Assembly (NCBI GenBank): GCA_030150045.1
Contig: JASLGM010000047.1
Span: forward strand, 62,001-126,000
Direction: 5' to 3'
DNA from: Taishania sp.
Lineage (GTDB): Bacteria; Bacteroidota; Bacteroidia; Flavobacteriales_D; Crocinitomicaceae
Length of the DNA: 64,000 nucleotides
Shown here: positions 49,952-58,146 of the stretch, piece by piece
Layout: the number at the start of each line of letters is the position of its first letter
Numbering within the stretch: position 1 is the stretch's first letter
Translations under genes and position numbers: made by a program
Notes under the pieces: model-generated
Told to the model about the DNA's origin: nothing
Seen by the model: only the letters and a program-made list of their open reading frames with translations
The model's database searches: none

Positions 49952-51343
49952 TTATGCTTGATGATCTTTTTCTAATAGATCTAAGATATTTTTAACGGGG
50001 GTAAAAACTTTTTGTGATACTTCAACAAAAATGGTGTTCCAATCAGCCATTCCACCATTCCACAATCCGGGACGTTCGACAAATTGAACGGCTTGCCCTT
50101 TTTGTTCTTTATGAACAATGAAATATTTTGTAGGATCGGTGTGTTGGGTTAAATCAATTTTATTTCCGTCCAAATCTTTAGTACTCAATGCAATCAATAC
50201 GGGATTGAAATGCGTACTGCGAACCATCAATTTAAACTGATCTCCTAATAGATGGATTTGAGACTTTTCCACAATTTGTTTAGTTATCTGTCCTTTATCT
50301 TCAATCCAAAACGGTCCACCGCCGGGTTGTCCTTCATTGCGTACCATTCCGCATACCCGTGTTGGTCTGTTCACCAATCGTACGATTTCTTCCGTTCCTT
50401 TAATTGAATTGATTTGATCAGGTGATAGGAATTCAAAATCGGCATTTAATCTGCGAAGCGCCTCTACACTTGGTTTCTCGGCTACTTTCTGTAATTCTTG
50501 TTTAAATTTCAGAAGTACTCCCCCCAAACTTTCCCAGGTTGACTGTGTTAACGTCGATTGGTCAAAATGCTGTACGTTATCAATGTTTTTTATGAAAATA
50601 AGGTCTTCATTTATTTGATTGAGGTTATCAATCAAAGCTCCATGTCCTGAAGGACGTTGCAAATAAGTTCCATCTTCATTTTTGATCGCTTTCAATGTTG
50701 AGTCAAAGGTATAAGAATGCGTATCTGGATTTTGAAAAGAAAAAGAGATGTTGTATTTTTTTCCTGTCAATCCTTGTAAGTTTTCGACGCTTTCTTCAAT
50801 CTTTTCCAGATGTTCTTTTTGTATTGTAAAATGAAATTTTGCTTTTCCATTTGACAATTTTACCCCTTGCAAAATTTGTTCCTGTAAAGGATTAAGGATA
50901 AATGGATCGTTAAAATGAAATGGAATTAAAGCTTTAGGCAAGTTACCAAAATCCAATCCATCTACGTCGAACAATAAATCAACTAATTCTTCTGCCTCTA
51001 TCCCTCCATTTTGAATCTTTTGCCTCACCTCATCGGTTAGTAAATGGTAAAACGAAAACTCTTTCAAGTGATTCATAAAACGCTCTACTAACCCAAAATT
51101 AGTAACATTAGGTTGTGAAACGAATTGAAAAAGGAAATCAAACATCCGAGATCCTGAACCAGAAGCAGGAATAAAATACAGGTGTTGCCCTGTATATTCC
51201 TGAAATTGCATGCGGAACAACTCAAACTGATGTGAGGAGACAGAAATAATCCCTTCTCCAATACGACAAGGCGCGAATAATTCCACCTTAGACTTATCAT
51301 TCACAATGAGTTGACGTTGTTCTTCAATTTTTTTCTGTTCCAT
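49952..51343 (-). CDS. DUF4301 family protein
   Basis: 463 residues of the DUF4301 family. The pattern FIPASGSGSRMFDFLF (about 56-71), RPSGHGALIDNLNQI (about 231-245) and the RVCGMVRNEGQPGGGPFWIEDKGQ region match. The GSGSRM loop resembles the glycine-rich loop of nucleotidyltransferases (GAGSRL), so nucleotide-sugar-type chemistry is possible but not shown. The 5' end overlaps a possible upstream extension of the divergent methyltransferase gene; the ATG at 51343 is accepted. Confidence 0.83.
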   Translation of the reverse strand: MEQKKIEEQRQLIVNDKSKVELFAPCRIGEGIISVSSHQFELFRMQFQEYTGQHLYFIPASGSGSRMFDFLFQFVSQPNVTNFGLVERFMNHLKEFSFYHLLTDEVRQKIQNGGIEAEELVDLLFDVDGLDFGNLPKALIPFHFNDPFILNPLQEQILQGVKLSNGKAKFHFTIQKEHLEKIEESVENLQGLTGKKYNISFSFQNPDTHSYTFDSTLKAIKNEDGTYLQRPSGHGALIDNLNQINEDLIFIKNIDNVQHFDQSTLTQSTWESLGGVLLKFKQELQKVAEKPSVEALRRLNADFEFLSPDQINSIKGTEEIVRLVNRPTRVCGMVRNEGQPGGGPFWIEDKGQITKQIVEKSQIHLLGDQFKLMVRSTHFNPVLIALSTKDLDGNKIDLTQHTDPTKYFIVHKEQKGQAVQFVERPGLWNGGMADWNTIFVEVSQKVFTPVKNILDLLEKDHQA

Positions 51344-51379
51344 AATAGAAAATCAGTTTACAAGTATTTACTTTGTAGC

Positions 51380-52156
51380 GTGTATAAAGTTCTCGAATAT
51401 ATAAAATATCGTTGGAAATCAAAGGGTCGACATGGTACTCATTCGCCTTTTGTGTATGATTTTGTTGATCGCTGTCTTCGTTTACAGGTTCCTGTTGAAG
51501 AAAAAAAACAATTATCGGCCTATATAAAGAAACTTTCGAAAGATTCAAGTTCACTTTCAATTACCGATCTTGGTGCAGGATCTAAAAAAATGGGAGCCAT
51601 CAGAAAGGTAAAAGACATTGCCAAAAACAGCTCTAGCAAAGGACGATACGGGAAGTTATTGTACCAAATCGCTGCGCATTACCAACCCAAACTCATCCTT
51701 GAATTAGGAACCAGTCTTGGGATAGGCAGTTCACATTTACATTTAGGTAATCCTGTGGCTCATTTGGTCACGGTAGAAGGCTGTCCAGAAACACACGCTT
51801 TTGCCCAAAAACAATTGGAACAGTTTTCCTTTGTCAACATTGAAGCTATTTGTTCAGATTTCACTTCATATATCAAAAACGAAAATCGTGTTTTTGACCT
51901 CATCTATCTAGACGGACATCATGTTGGCGATGCCGTTTTGAATTACCTTTATCTTTTAGAAAAAAACATGCATGCTGAAACATGTATTATTGTAGACGAC
52001 ATTTACTGGTCCGAAAGCATGTATAAAGCTTGGCAAACGTTAAAATCTTCTCCTGATTATCATTGTACCATGGATCTCTTCCGTTTGGGTATTATTTTGA
52101 AACGTCCGCACCAAGAAAAGGAACATTTTATTGTAAAACTTCCTTTTTTCCCTTAG
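51380..52156 (+). CDS. Class I SAM-dependent methyltransferase
   Basis: 258 residues from a GTG at 51380. It begins VYKVLEYIKYRWKSKGRHGTHSPFVYDFV, whose GRHGTHSPFVY block is a lineage signature, then motif I LILELGTSLGIGSSHL (about 115-130), an acidic loop TVEGCPETHAF and a DLIYLDGHHVGDAV motif IV. The substrate is unknown; similar proteins have HSPF blocks and a COMT-like fold. The frame is open from 51311, but that start would overlap the divergent DUF4301 gene and give a hydrophobic N-terminus. A near -7 element (TTACTTTG, 51368-51375) would make the GTG leaderless. Confidence 0.78.
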   Translation: MYKVLEYIKYRWKSKGRHGTHSPFVYDFVDRCLRLQVPVEEKKQLSAYIKKLSKDSSSLSITDLGAGSKKMGAIRKVKDIAKNSSSKGRYGKLLYQIAAHYQPKLILELGTSLGIGSSHLHLGNPVAHLVTVEGCPETHAFAQKQLEQFSFVNIEAICSDFTSYIKNENRVFDLIYLDGHHVGDAVLNYLYLLEKNMHAETCIIVDDIYWSESMYKAWQTLKSSPDYHCTMDLFRLGIILKRPHQEKEHFIVKLPFFP

Positions 52157-52183
52157 CATTTCATTTCTCTAGTTATTCAGTAA

Positions 52184-52963
52184 CTAATACAAATTAATGG
52201 TCTTTTCAATGCTTTTCTGAACCGCATCTGCTCTGACACTCCGTTTACCTATACGCGTTTCCAAACTAACCTCTTCTTGCATATTTCGGTAGGCCTCTAA
52301 ACTCGCTGTTGATGTATTGTTACTTGATGCTTTTAATCGTGGATGGTATTCTACCAAAGGCTCCTCTTTCTGAATTTGAACGACTGCATTATGTTGAAAT
52401 TCAAACCTTTTATCATCAACCTCCTCTTGCATGTTCTTTGCTAAATAATCACTCATTCTAGCAGAAAAAGCCATAGGCTCTTGTCGCATCTCTTTTACTT
52501 CAGGTCTCGTTTTCTTTTCTTGTTTCTCATCCACTCCCTTCTCTTCATGTGCCATTGGTGCTGTTTGCTGAATTTCTGTTTCAGCTTGCACTTGTTCATC
52601 TTCTTCCAAACGTTCGTTTTCCATTTTATTTTCAGCCAATTTCACTTGCTCTGCTGGTTGACCTTTAAACATAAAAAAGAATCCAACTAATAGTACCAAA
52701 GTAGCTGCAACGGCACTACCCCATTTTACAAAATAAAAAGTCGTTCGTTTTTGCTGAGGATAGAGCTGTACAAATGCATCATCTAGTTTCATTTTAACTT
52801 CCGCTTTCGGTTCCAAATGCACATACTCCTTTTTCAAATTTGAAAAGGGATGTTTCATGGCATTGAATTGTGCTTCATCAATACCTAATTCTCCGAACAC
52901 TTGCAATTCATTTGCATCTAGTTCACCGAATGATTTTTCTGCTATGATTTCAAGAATATCCAT
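52184..52963 (-). CDS. Hypothetical membrane protein, probable anti-sigma factor
   Basis: 259 residues. N-terminal helical part (about 1-75, with the ELDANELQVFGELGIDEAQFN stretch), one membrane helix at about 83-104 (GSAVAATLVLLVGFFFMF), then a highly charged Glu/Gln-rich periplasmic tail (105-259). It starts 1 nt after the ECF sigma stop and has the single-pass layout of an anti-sigma factor. I cannot identify a ZAS-type (HxxxCxxC) domain, so it is an atypical one if the role is correct. Confidence 0.7.
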   Translation of the reverse strand: MDILEIIAEKSFGELDANELQVFGELGIDEAQFNAMKHPFSNLKKEYVHLEPKAEVKMKLDDAFVQLYPQQKRTTFYFVKWGSAVAATLVLLVGFFFMFKGQPAEQVKLAENKMENERLEEDEQVQAETEIQQTAPMAHEEKGVDEKQEKKTRPEVKEMRQEPMAFSARMSDYLAKNMQEEVDDKRFEFQHNAVVQIQKEEPLVEYHPRLKASSNNTSTASLEAYRNMQEEVSLETRIGKRSVRADAVQKSIEKTINLY

Positions 52964-52964
52964 T

Positions 52965-53537
52965 TTATTTAAAATTAAAAGCTGCTAACTTAGCTGCCAA
53001 ATTTTTTGTTGCATAAAAGATTCTGGACTTTACCGTCCCTTCGTTCACCTTCAGTTGATCAGCAATTTCTTTCACTGACAATCCTTCCATATGCCTTAGC
53101 ACAATAACCTCTTTGTGGTTTACATCCATTTTCTCCAATTCCGTTGCAAACGCTTCGTTGAATTGGCTATAGTGCGCTTCTTCCAAAGCTGTTCGATCTA
53201 GGGTTGGTGTATGTTCATGTTCTTCAATTCCTAATTTGGTATTAGAGCGAACAGCAGCTTTTTTGTATTCGTTTTTACACATGTTATTAGCTACAGAATA
53301 GAGCCAGGTGTGAAAAGTACGATCAGGATCAAATGCCTTTGGATTTTGAATGATTTTCATAAACAAATCCTGCATGAAATCCTGAGCTTTTTCAGCATCT
53401 TTCCAAAGCATTTTATAGAAATAATTCACCATTGTTTTGGCATATCTCGCATAAATCTCATCAAAAGAAGCCGCATCGCCTTTTATTAAGGATCGCATCA
53501 ATTGTTCATCGCTTATATGTGCTAAACTTCGCTTCAA
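52965..53537 (-). CDS. ECF-type RNA polymerase sigma factor
   Basis: 190 residues. Region 2 (FDEIYARYAKTMVNYFYKMLWKDAEKAQDFMQDLFMKI and FHTWLYSVANNMCKNEYKK in parts) and region 4 (LEKMDVNHKEVIVLRHMEGLSVKEIADQLKVNEGTVKSRIFYATKNL in parts) are complete; region 3 is missing as in all ECF sigmas. It is coupled to the preceding secreted protein gene by a 4-nt overlap (ATGA) and to its probable anti-sigma by a 1-nt gap. It probably activates its own operon or envelope genes. Confidence 0.93.
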   Translation of the reverse strand: MKRSLAHISDEQLMRSLIKGDAASFDEIYARYAKTMVNYFYKMLWKDAEKAQDFMQDLFMKIIQNPKAFDPDRTFHTWLYSVANNMCKNEYKKAAVRSNTKLGIEEHEHTPTLDRTALEEAHYSQFNEAFATELEKMDVNHKEVIVLRHMEGLSVKEIADQLKVNEGTVKSRIFYATKNLAAKLAAFNFK

Positions 53538-54397
53538 TCTTCTATCACTTTGATGTAAGAATCTACTTTTGCACCAGCTTTTTTCAAGGTATACAAGGCT
53601 GGCAAATAGTTTTTCAAATAAGCTGATTGCGTATGAATATTGTATTTCAATCGCGCGACCAATTGTTGATTAATCGCAATGTTTTCCTTTTCTGATGGAC
53701 TATATTCCAATGTTAGCCCTTGTACATAGGCTTCTTTCTGAAAGGCTAGTAATTGTTCATTTGGATAGAGTAAAGAAACAAAAATTCTATTTTCACCTTG
53801 TGTCTTCATCCAAGGAAGCAAGACTAATCCTTTTGGATTTAGTGTTGCGAACGAAGAGGCGTATGCATCTCCCGAAAAAGCATTCCTATCAATAATTTGC
53901 AGTTTTCGATTTTGAGATAACACATAGCTTTTCACCTGAAAGCTTTCCAAATTCCCGCTTGTTACTAATACGGCATTTTCAGGCAATACATCGATCATTT
54001 CTTTAATATACCACAGCGGAATAAGCGAAGTGTTATGCAAGCGGAAAAACGAGGAATAAAAACCTTCAAATTTAGGCGTATCAAACGTTAGTTTCATAAG
54101 CAAGACTAAAGCTAATGAATCTGTAATTTTTACAGGATTTAAAGACATGAAATCGTCCCTATCTAAAGGCTTATTTCCTTGCAGAGCCATTTGAACAAGT
54201 CGAAGTGTTAATTCATCTTTGCTCTTTTCCTGTACTGCCCGAGCAGAAGCCAAGGTTTGGTCACTCCATTTCTTTTGTGAACGTACATCTATTGTATAAG
54301 CCTTCTTAAAGGCTACCCACTCTTCTGATTGCTCTTGCGCGTGTATAGGAAGAGAAAACAAAAAAAGAAGACTAAATAGGATAAATACCTTTCGCAT
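53534..54397 (-). CDS. Hypothetical secreted protein upstream of ECF sigma
   Basis: 287 residues: signal peptide (1-20, FSLPIHA-Q), an all-alpha N-terminal half and an alpha/beta C-terminal half. The stretch LWYIKEMIDVLPENAVLVTSGNLESFQVKSYV has the look of enzymes that bind a substrate through an Asn/Glu pair, but I recognise no family. Its 3' end overlaps the ECF sigma gene by 4 nt, so production of the two proteins is coupled. It lies 51 nt downstream of the HhH/barrel gene, probably the same transcript. Confidence 0.65.
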   Translation of the reverse strand: MRKVFILFSLLFLFSLPIHAQEQSEEWVAFKKAYTIDVRSQKKWSDQTLASARAVQEKSKDELTLRLVQMALQGNKPLDRDDFMSLNPVKITDSLALVLLMKLTFDTPKFEGFYSSFFRLHNTSLIPLWYIKEMIDVLPENAVLVTSGNLESFQVKSYVLSQNRKLQIIDRNAFSGDAYASSFATLNPKGLVLLPWMKTQGENRIFVSLLYPNEQLLAFQKEAYVQGLTLEYSPSEKENIAINQQLVARLKYNIHTQSAYLKNYLPALYTLKKAGAKVDSYIKVIED

Positions 54398-54448
54398 GCA
54401 CTCGTTTTTATTTACTGTACAACAAAGATACAGAAACGTTCAATTGGA

Positions 54449-56527
54449 TTAAAATTTCCAGCGCAACTGAAGCGTAACCTCCGATTTCTTTTGTCCTTTT
54501 ATCTCCTCAGGTCCTGATCCAATTTTAGTAACGTTGTTATACAAGAATAATCCATATCTGGCCCAAATATCCAATTGTCGAAATACAGTCACACGGAATA
54601 AAGCATACGCACGATGCCCTTGATTGTAATATGCTGGAATACTAAATACATATAAAGCATTTGATTCAAAAGAGTAAATTCGAGCATTATAAGAATCTGT
54701 ATCAAAAAGTGCATAACGTAAGGTTACTTCAAAAGGCAATCGCTTTGGTTTATAGATGATGTCTTGTGAAACGGCAAAACCATTTTCTGTTGCAGCACTT
54801 CCCTTCTTATAGGTAACATAATCCACTTTACTTTTCAGCGTAATTTCTTCTGTCACTTTATAACTTAAAGCTAATCGATAATTAGTTTGATTGATATTCA
54901 CCAATCCTTTCACACTTCCATCTGTGGAGACACCATTTCCTTCTTTCTGTTGAAACCTTACTCTTCCATACATTTCAAACTGTTTATTTGGTCGATACGT
55001 AGGTTGAATTAAGTACTCGAGTCCACCACTAGGCGCATTTACACCATAACGTAACCATGGAAATTTAAAATAATCAAAATAGCCGTTAAGCGTCCATTTT
55101 CTAGCCAGCTGCCAATTCAGTCCTACATAAAGTCCTTTTTCATTCTTAGTACTACTTCCTTCTCCAAAACCATTGTTGTAGAACGTTTCATACCCTCTGT
55201 TGTAGTCGCGATAAACCAATGCTAAAGTTGCACGACTATCCAAAGCAACTAATAGTCCATGTATGTTTGCAAATGATTTATTGAAATGGGTATAACTTGC
55301 CTCTCCAAATACCATTACATTTTTTATAGTATATGAATAATCCGCAGAAAAAGAGGCATTTGTTTTTCCTCGAAAATCAAATTGATTGTAGGGTAATATT
55401 TCTTTGTCAATTGCATGGTCATAAGCCCAATAAATACCAGCTACTCCCAAATGCAAATTTCCTTTATCATAACGTAAATTCCCTCCTGTCATCAATTCCT
55501 TTACGGCTCCTTTCCTAGCTATTTCACTGTTTGTCCGATGCAATCCCGAAAGATTAATACTCGAAGCAAAATTCATTTCTTCAGAAAGCGAATCAATATA
55601 CGTTGTTGCATCTACTTTTTTATATGATCCAAAAACCAACAACGAAAAATCTTTAAAACCAACATCAACAGCTGCTCCTCTTAAAAATCGAGCTTCATCC
55701 ACTGAAGTATATGGTTTTAATGGAATCGCATTTTTCTTAACATTCACTGCGTCCGCTGTTTTCCTAAAAGCATATCCACTCCAAAGGTTTAATCCTTGTC
55801 CAATTTGAACTTGATAATCTCCAACCGCTACAGCTTTCAGATACTTCCCTCCTTTATAGAACGCATGATAGGAATAAAAATCAAATCCTTGTTTATTGTT
55901 TTTCTTAAAAAACGGTTCTCCTGGATCTTTTTCGGCTGTCAATCCTATACTGATATTTGTACCATAACTATAGCGTAAACGGGTATAATAACGATCTGCA
56001 TTTCCATGGTAATAACTATTCTTCGCATAAAGAATAGAGTCTGGTACTTTATCATAGCCTTTCTTATGCTCCAGAACCCGTTGGTACCTTCCCCAAACTT
56101 CAAACTTCCCATTTTTAATAGCTGTTTTCCAAGTAATGTGAAGGTTATCCATTTTATCATCTACTTTGATAAAAGGAAGGACCAATTGAATGGTATTTAA
56201 ACTCCAATATTTCAAAGCTTGAAGTTCATAAATTGAAATTAGCTTACCAAACTTCTGTCGGTGTAACAACAAATCACTCACTTGAATTTCGGTAAGTAAC
56301 CCTAGTTCCATTAATTCTTGGCGATTGGCTACATTTAAATTCAATGGTTGATCCATTCTAAAATAGAGTACTTCAAAGAGATTGGTTAAATCAATTTCCT
56401 CAGATTCTAATTGCTCAGAAATAAACTCAATGCGTTGTTGGATGATAGCTTCTCGATCTTGCCCTTTAACAACAAAGGATCCAGCTAGCAACAACAGCAT
56501 TAAACCTACTTTTAAAAGGTACTTCAT
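54449..56527 (-). CDS. Outer-membrane protein with N-terminal helix-hairpin-helix (ComEA-like) motif
   Basis: 692 residues. Signal peptide 1-22; helix-rich part (30-120) containing LNLNVANRQELMELGLLTEIQVSDLLLHRQKFGKLISIYEL in shorter pieces, which is the ComEA-type HhH pattern (LN-x-A-x-x-x-EL); from about 135 to the end, alternating amphipathic beta strands ending in VTLQLRWKF, a typical outer-membrane barrel end with C-terminal Phe. HhH motifs bind DNA non-specifically; a barrel carrying one in the periplasm could be a DNA-handling outer membrane protein, but I know no proof. It overlaps the upstream OMP gene by 4 nt. Confidence 0.8.
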   Translation of the reverse strand: MKYLLKVGLMLLLLAGSFVVKGQDREAIIQQRIEFISEQLESEEIDLTNLFEVLYFRMDQPLNLNVANRQELMELGLLTEIQVSDLLLHRQKFGKLISIYELQALKYWSLNTIQLVLPFIKVDDKMDNLHITWKTAIKNGKFEVWGRYQRVLEHKKGYDKVPDSILYAKNSYYHGNADRYYTRLRYSYGTNISIGLTAEKDPGEPFFKKNNKQGFDFYSYHAFYKGGKYLKAVAVGDYQVQIGQGLNLWSGYAFRKTADAVNVKKNAIPLKPYTSVDEARFLRGAAVDVGFKDFSLLVFGSYKKVDATTYIDSLSEEMNFASSINLSGLHRTNSEIARKGAVKELMTGGNLRYDKGNLHLGVAGIYWAYDHAIDKEILPYNQFDFRGKTNASFSADYSYTIKNVMVFGEASYTHFNKSFANIHGLLVALDSRATLALVYRDYNRGYETFYNNGFGEGSSTKNEKGLYVGLNWQLARKWTLNGYFDYFKFPWLRYGVNAPSGGLEYLIQPTYRPNKQFEMYGRVRFQQKEGNGVSTDGSVKGLVNINQTNYRLALSYKVTEEITLKSKVDYVTYKKGSAATENGFAVSQDIIYKPKRLPFEVTLRYALFDTDSYNARIYSFESNALYVFSIPAYYNQGHRAYALFRVTVFRQLDIWARYGLFLYNNVTKIGSGPEEIKGQKKSEVTLQLRWKF

Positions 56528-57357
56528 TGCTTCTTACTATTTCCTTTATACATTAAGCTGATATGTGGCGACCATCCCAATGTCGGATGATAATTACTTC
56601 CAATATCTAATTGAACAAATTTAAAGTTATATCCAAATCCAAGTCCTACAACCGTTGGATTAACACCAACTCCACCTCGAATAAACAAATCTTTAATGGG
56701 CGTATATTCGATGGCAAACTTCCCTTGTAGCTTATAGTCAATTGACTTTTCCATTTCAGCAATGAAAAGTACCTTCTTTGATAAGTTATAACTTGTTCCT
56801 AAGCGGAAGGTAGTCTGATATCTTTCATTAGCATAAGAAGCCAATTTTGTACGAGAAATATTGGATACAGAAACTCCCATTTTCCAATTATCAGTAATAT
56901 AAGCAATGATACCTGCCTCACCCGTTAGCGTATTTTTATTGCCATAATTTTCTCCCAGTTGCAATCCTTGATAATTCAATTGCACCCCTGCAAAAAATCG
57001 TTTCGACAACTTCATCGAATAGCCTACACCTACACGTTGAGAACGATAGTTCTTATTGCCGAAAAACTGTCCGCCAACTGAAATCACTCCGACTTTAAGT
57101 GGCATAGCAAAAGCCAATCCTTGACTTTGTAATTCTTTAAGAAGGAAACGATTTTCGTAAGAAACACCCACTTGCATTTCAGTTAGTTCACCAAGAGCTC
57201 CAGGGTTATGGTGATAAGCCCAAGCATCCACTAAAGTTACGGAAGCGTTTACCAAAGCATTTGATCGTGCACCAACTGAATAATACCCTTGTGAAAAAAG
57301 GTGGCCAGTACATAATAATAGTAGCGCATGTAATGCGATTTGCAATCGAATTTGCAT
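56524..57357 (-). CDS. PorV/PorQ-like outer membrane protein
   Basis: 277 residues with signal peptide (1-22) and about fourteen beta strands of the FadL/PorV type: GYYSVGARSNALVNASVTLVDAWAYHHNPG in parts, which is the PorV/PorQ/UPF0164 start signature (GARSxALGxAxxxxxxDxxAxxxNPA). Relatives are subunits that work with T9SS or with barrel partners. It is coupled by a 4-nt overlap (ATGA) to the HhH/barrel gene, so both probably assemble into one outer-membrane complex. Confidence 0.8.
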   Translation of the reverse strand: MQIRLQIALHALLLLCTGHLFSQGYYSVGARSNALVNASVTLVDAWAYHHNPGALGELTEMQVGVSYENRFLLKELQSQGLAFAMPLKVGVISVGGQFFGNKNYRSQRVGVGYSMKLSKRFFAGVQLNYQGLQLGENYGNKNTLTGEAGIIAYITDNWKMGVSVSNISRTKLASYANERYQTTFRLGTSYNLSKKVLFIAEMEKSIDYKLQGKFAIEYTPIKDLFIRGGVGVNPTVVGLGFGYNFKFVQLDIGSNYHPTLGWSPHISLMYKGNSKKQ

Positions 57358-57491
57358 GTTTTTTAATGTAAGAGTCTTTCAAATTTAAGAAGACTTAACG
57401 AATAAAACCACACTTAAATCTTTTTTCAATCAATCTAATCTTGCATTTTAACTCCATTTACTACTTTGAGTACCAATACCTCCCTTTATTT

Positions 57492-57749
57492 CTAGTGTTT
57501 ACAGGCAGATATTTCCCTTTCAATAAGTTCTATTTCCGATGAATGTACCACAGCAACAAATCCCATTTCTTCGCTGATCATGTCCATGATGCGCAACTTC
57601 TCCGGATACTGTTTGGCTTCAACCAAAGTAACCATCCAGCGACTGCCGAACTTCTTTACCTCAAAAAAAGCATCTGCCGAATCAATGCGATAAAAAACAT
57701 CTAATGTAGAAAGACGTCTGTATGCCGGAAACTGTGTATTTTTGTTCAT
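57492..57749 (-). CDS. Conserved hypothetical protein, small
   Basis: 85 residues from the ATG at 57749 (the GTG one codon upstream is also in frame). It has an alpha/beta pattern with RLSTLDVFYRIDSADAFFEVKKFGSRWMVTLVEAKQYPEKLR in parts and ends EISACKH. No family recognised. The -7 element TAGCTTTG ends 4 nt before the ATG with a TTG 18 nt upstream, so the mRNA is predicted leaderless. It diverges from the next gene, whose -7 element lies inside the first codons of this one. Confidence 0.65.
   Translation of the reverse strand: MNKNTQFPAYRRLSTLDVFYRIDSADAFFEVKKFGSRWMVTLVEAKQYPEKLRIMDMISEEMGFVAVVHSSEIELIEREISACKH
57737..57744 (+). promoter_or_regulatory. -7 element of the plus-strand hypothetical gene
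   Basis: TATTTTTG, giving a leader of about 16 nt before the ATG at 57766. It overlaps codons 2-5 of the minus-strand gene. No TTG at proper spacing is visible. Confidence 0.45.
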
Positions 57750-57753
57750 CACT

Positions 57754-57782
57754 CAAAGCTACAAAATGTTTGAAAATTCCAA
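57754..57782 (-). promoter_or_regulatory. Promoter of the small minus-strand gene, predicted leaderless
   Basis: Minus strand: TTG (57780-57782), 18-nt spacer, TAGCTTTG (57754-57761), 4 nt to the ATG. Confidence 0.65.
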
Positions 57783-58146
57783 CCATCAAAAAGCATACGA
57801 CCTACTTACTTCGGGTCAATTTCGCAAAGCGCACACGCTGTTAGAAAAAAAAATGTCGGTAAATATGGGCGGCATCATTTGGTTAGATTACCTTTATCTA
57901 AATACGATAGTACATCCGAAGCGCTTTAATTTGGAACAATTAGAAGAAATCATGGAGTGTAAACCCGATTGGGATTTCATCAAACAATTGGTGATATACG
58001 TACGTAATCAACAACTCGAATTAGCCCAAAAACACATCTACGAAAACTTTGAAACCATCAATACCATTCGTCAAAGCCTATTAAACTCATCGCTTTCCGC
58101 TGAAGACATACAAAAAGTGATGAATCAACATAATAAACCTGTATAA
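57766..58146 (+). CDS. Hypothetical helical protein, TPR-like
   Basis: 126 residues from the ATG at 57766 (frame open from 57742, where it would overlap the divergent gene). Helical hairpins: HQKAYDLLTSGQFRKAHTLLEKKM and then LEQLEEIMECKPDWDFIKQLVIYV and LAQKHIYENFETINTI. It could be a short TPR-type scaffold. Its stop overlaps the nth start by one base (TAATG), so it is translated before the endonuclease from the same mRNA. Confidence 0.6.
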   Translation: MFENSNHQKAYDLLTSGQFRKAHTLLEKKMSVNMGGIIWLDYLYLNTIVHPKRFNLEQLEEIMECKPDWDFIKQLVIYVRNQQLELAQKHIYENFETINTIRQSLLNSSLSAEDIQKVMNQHNKPV

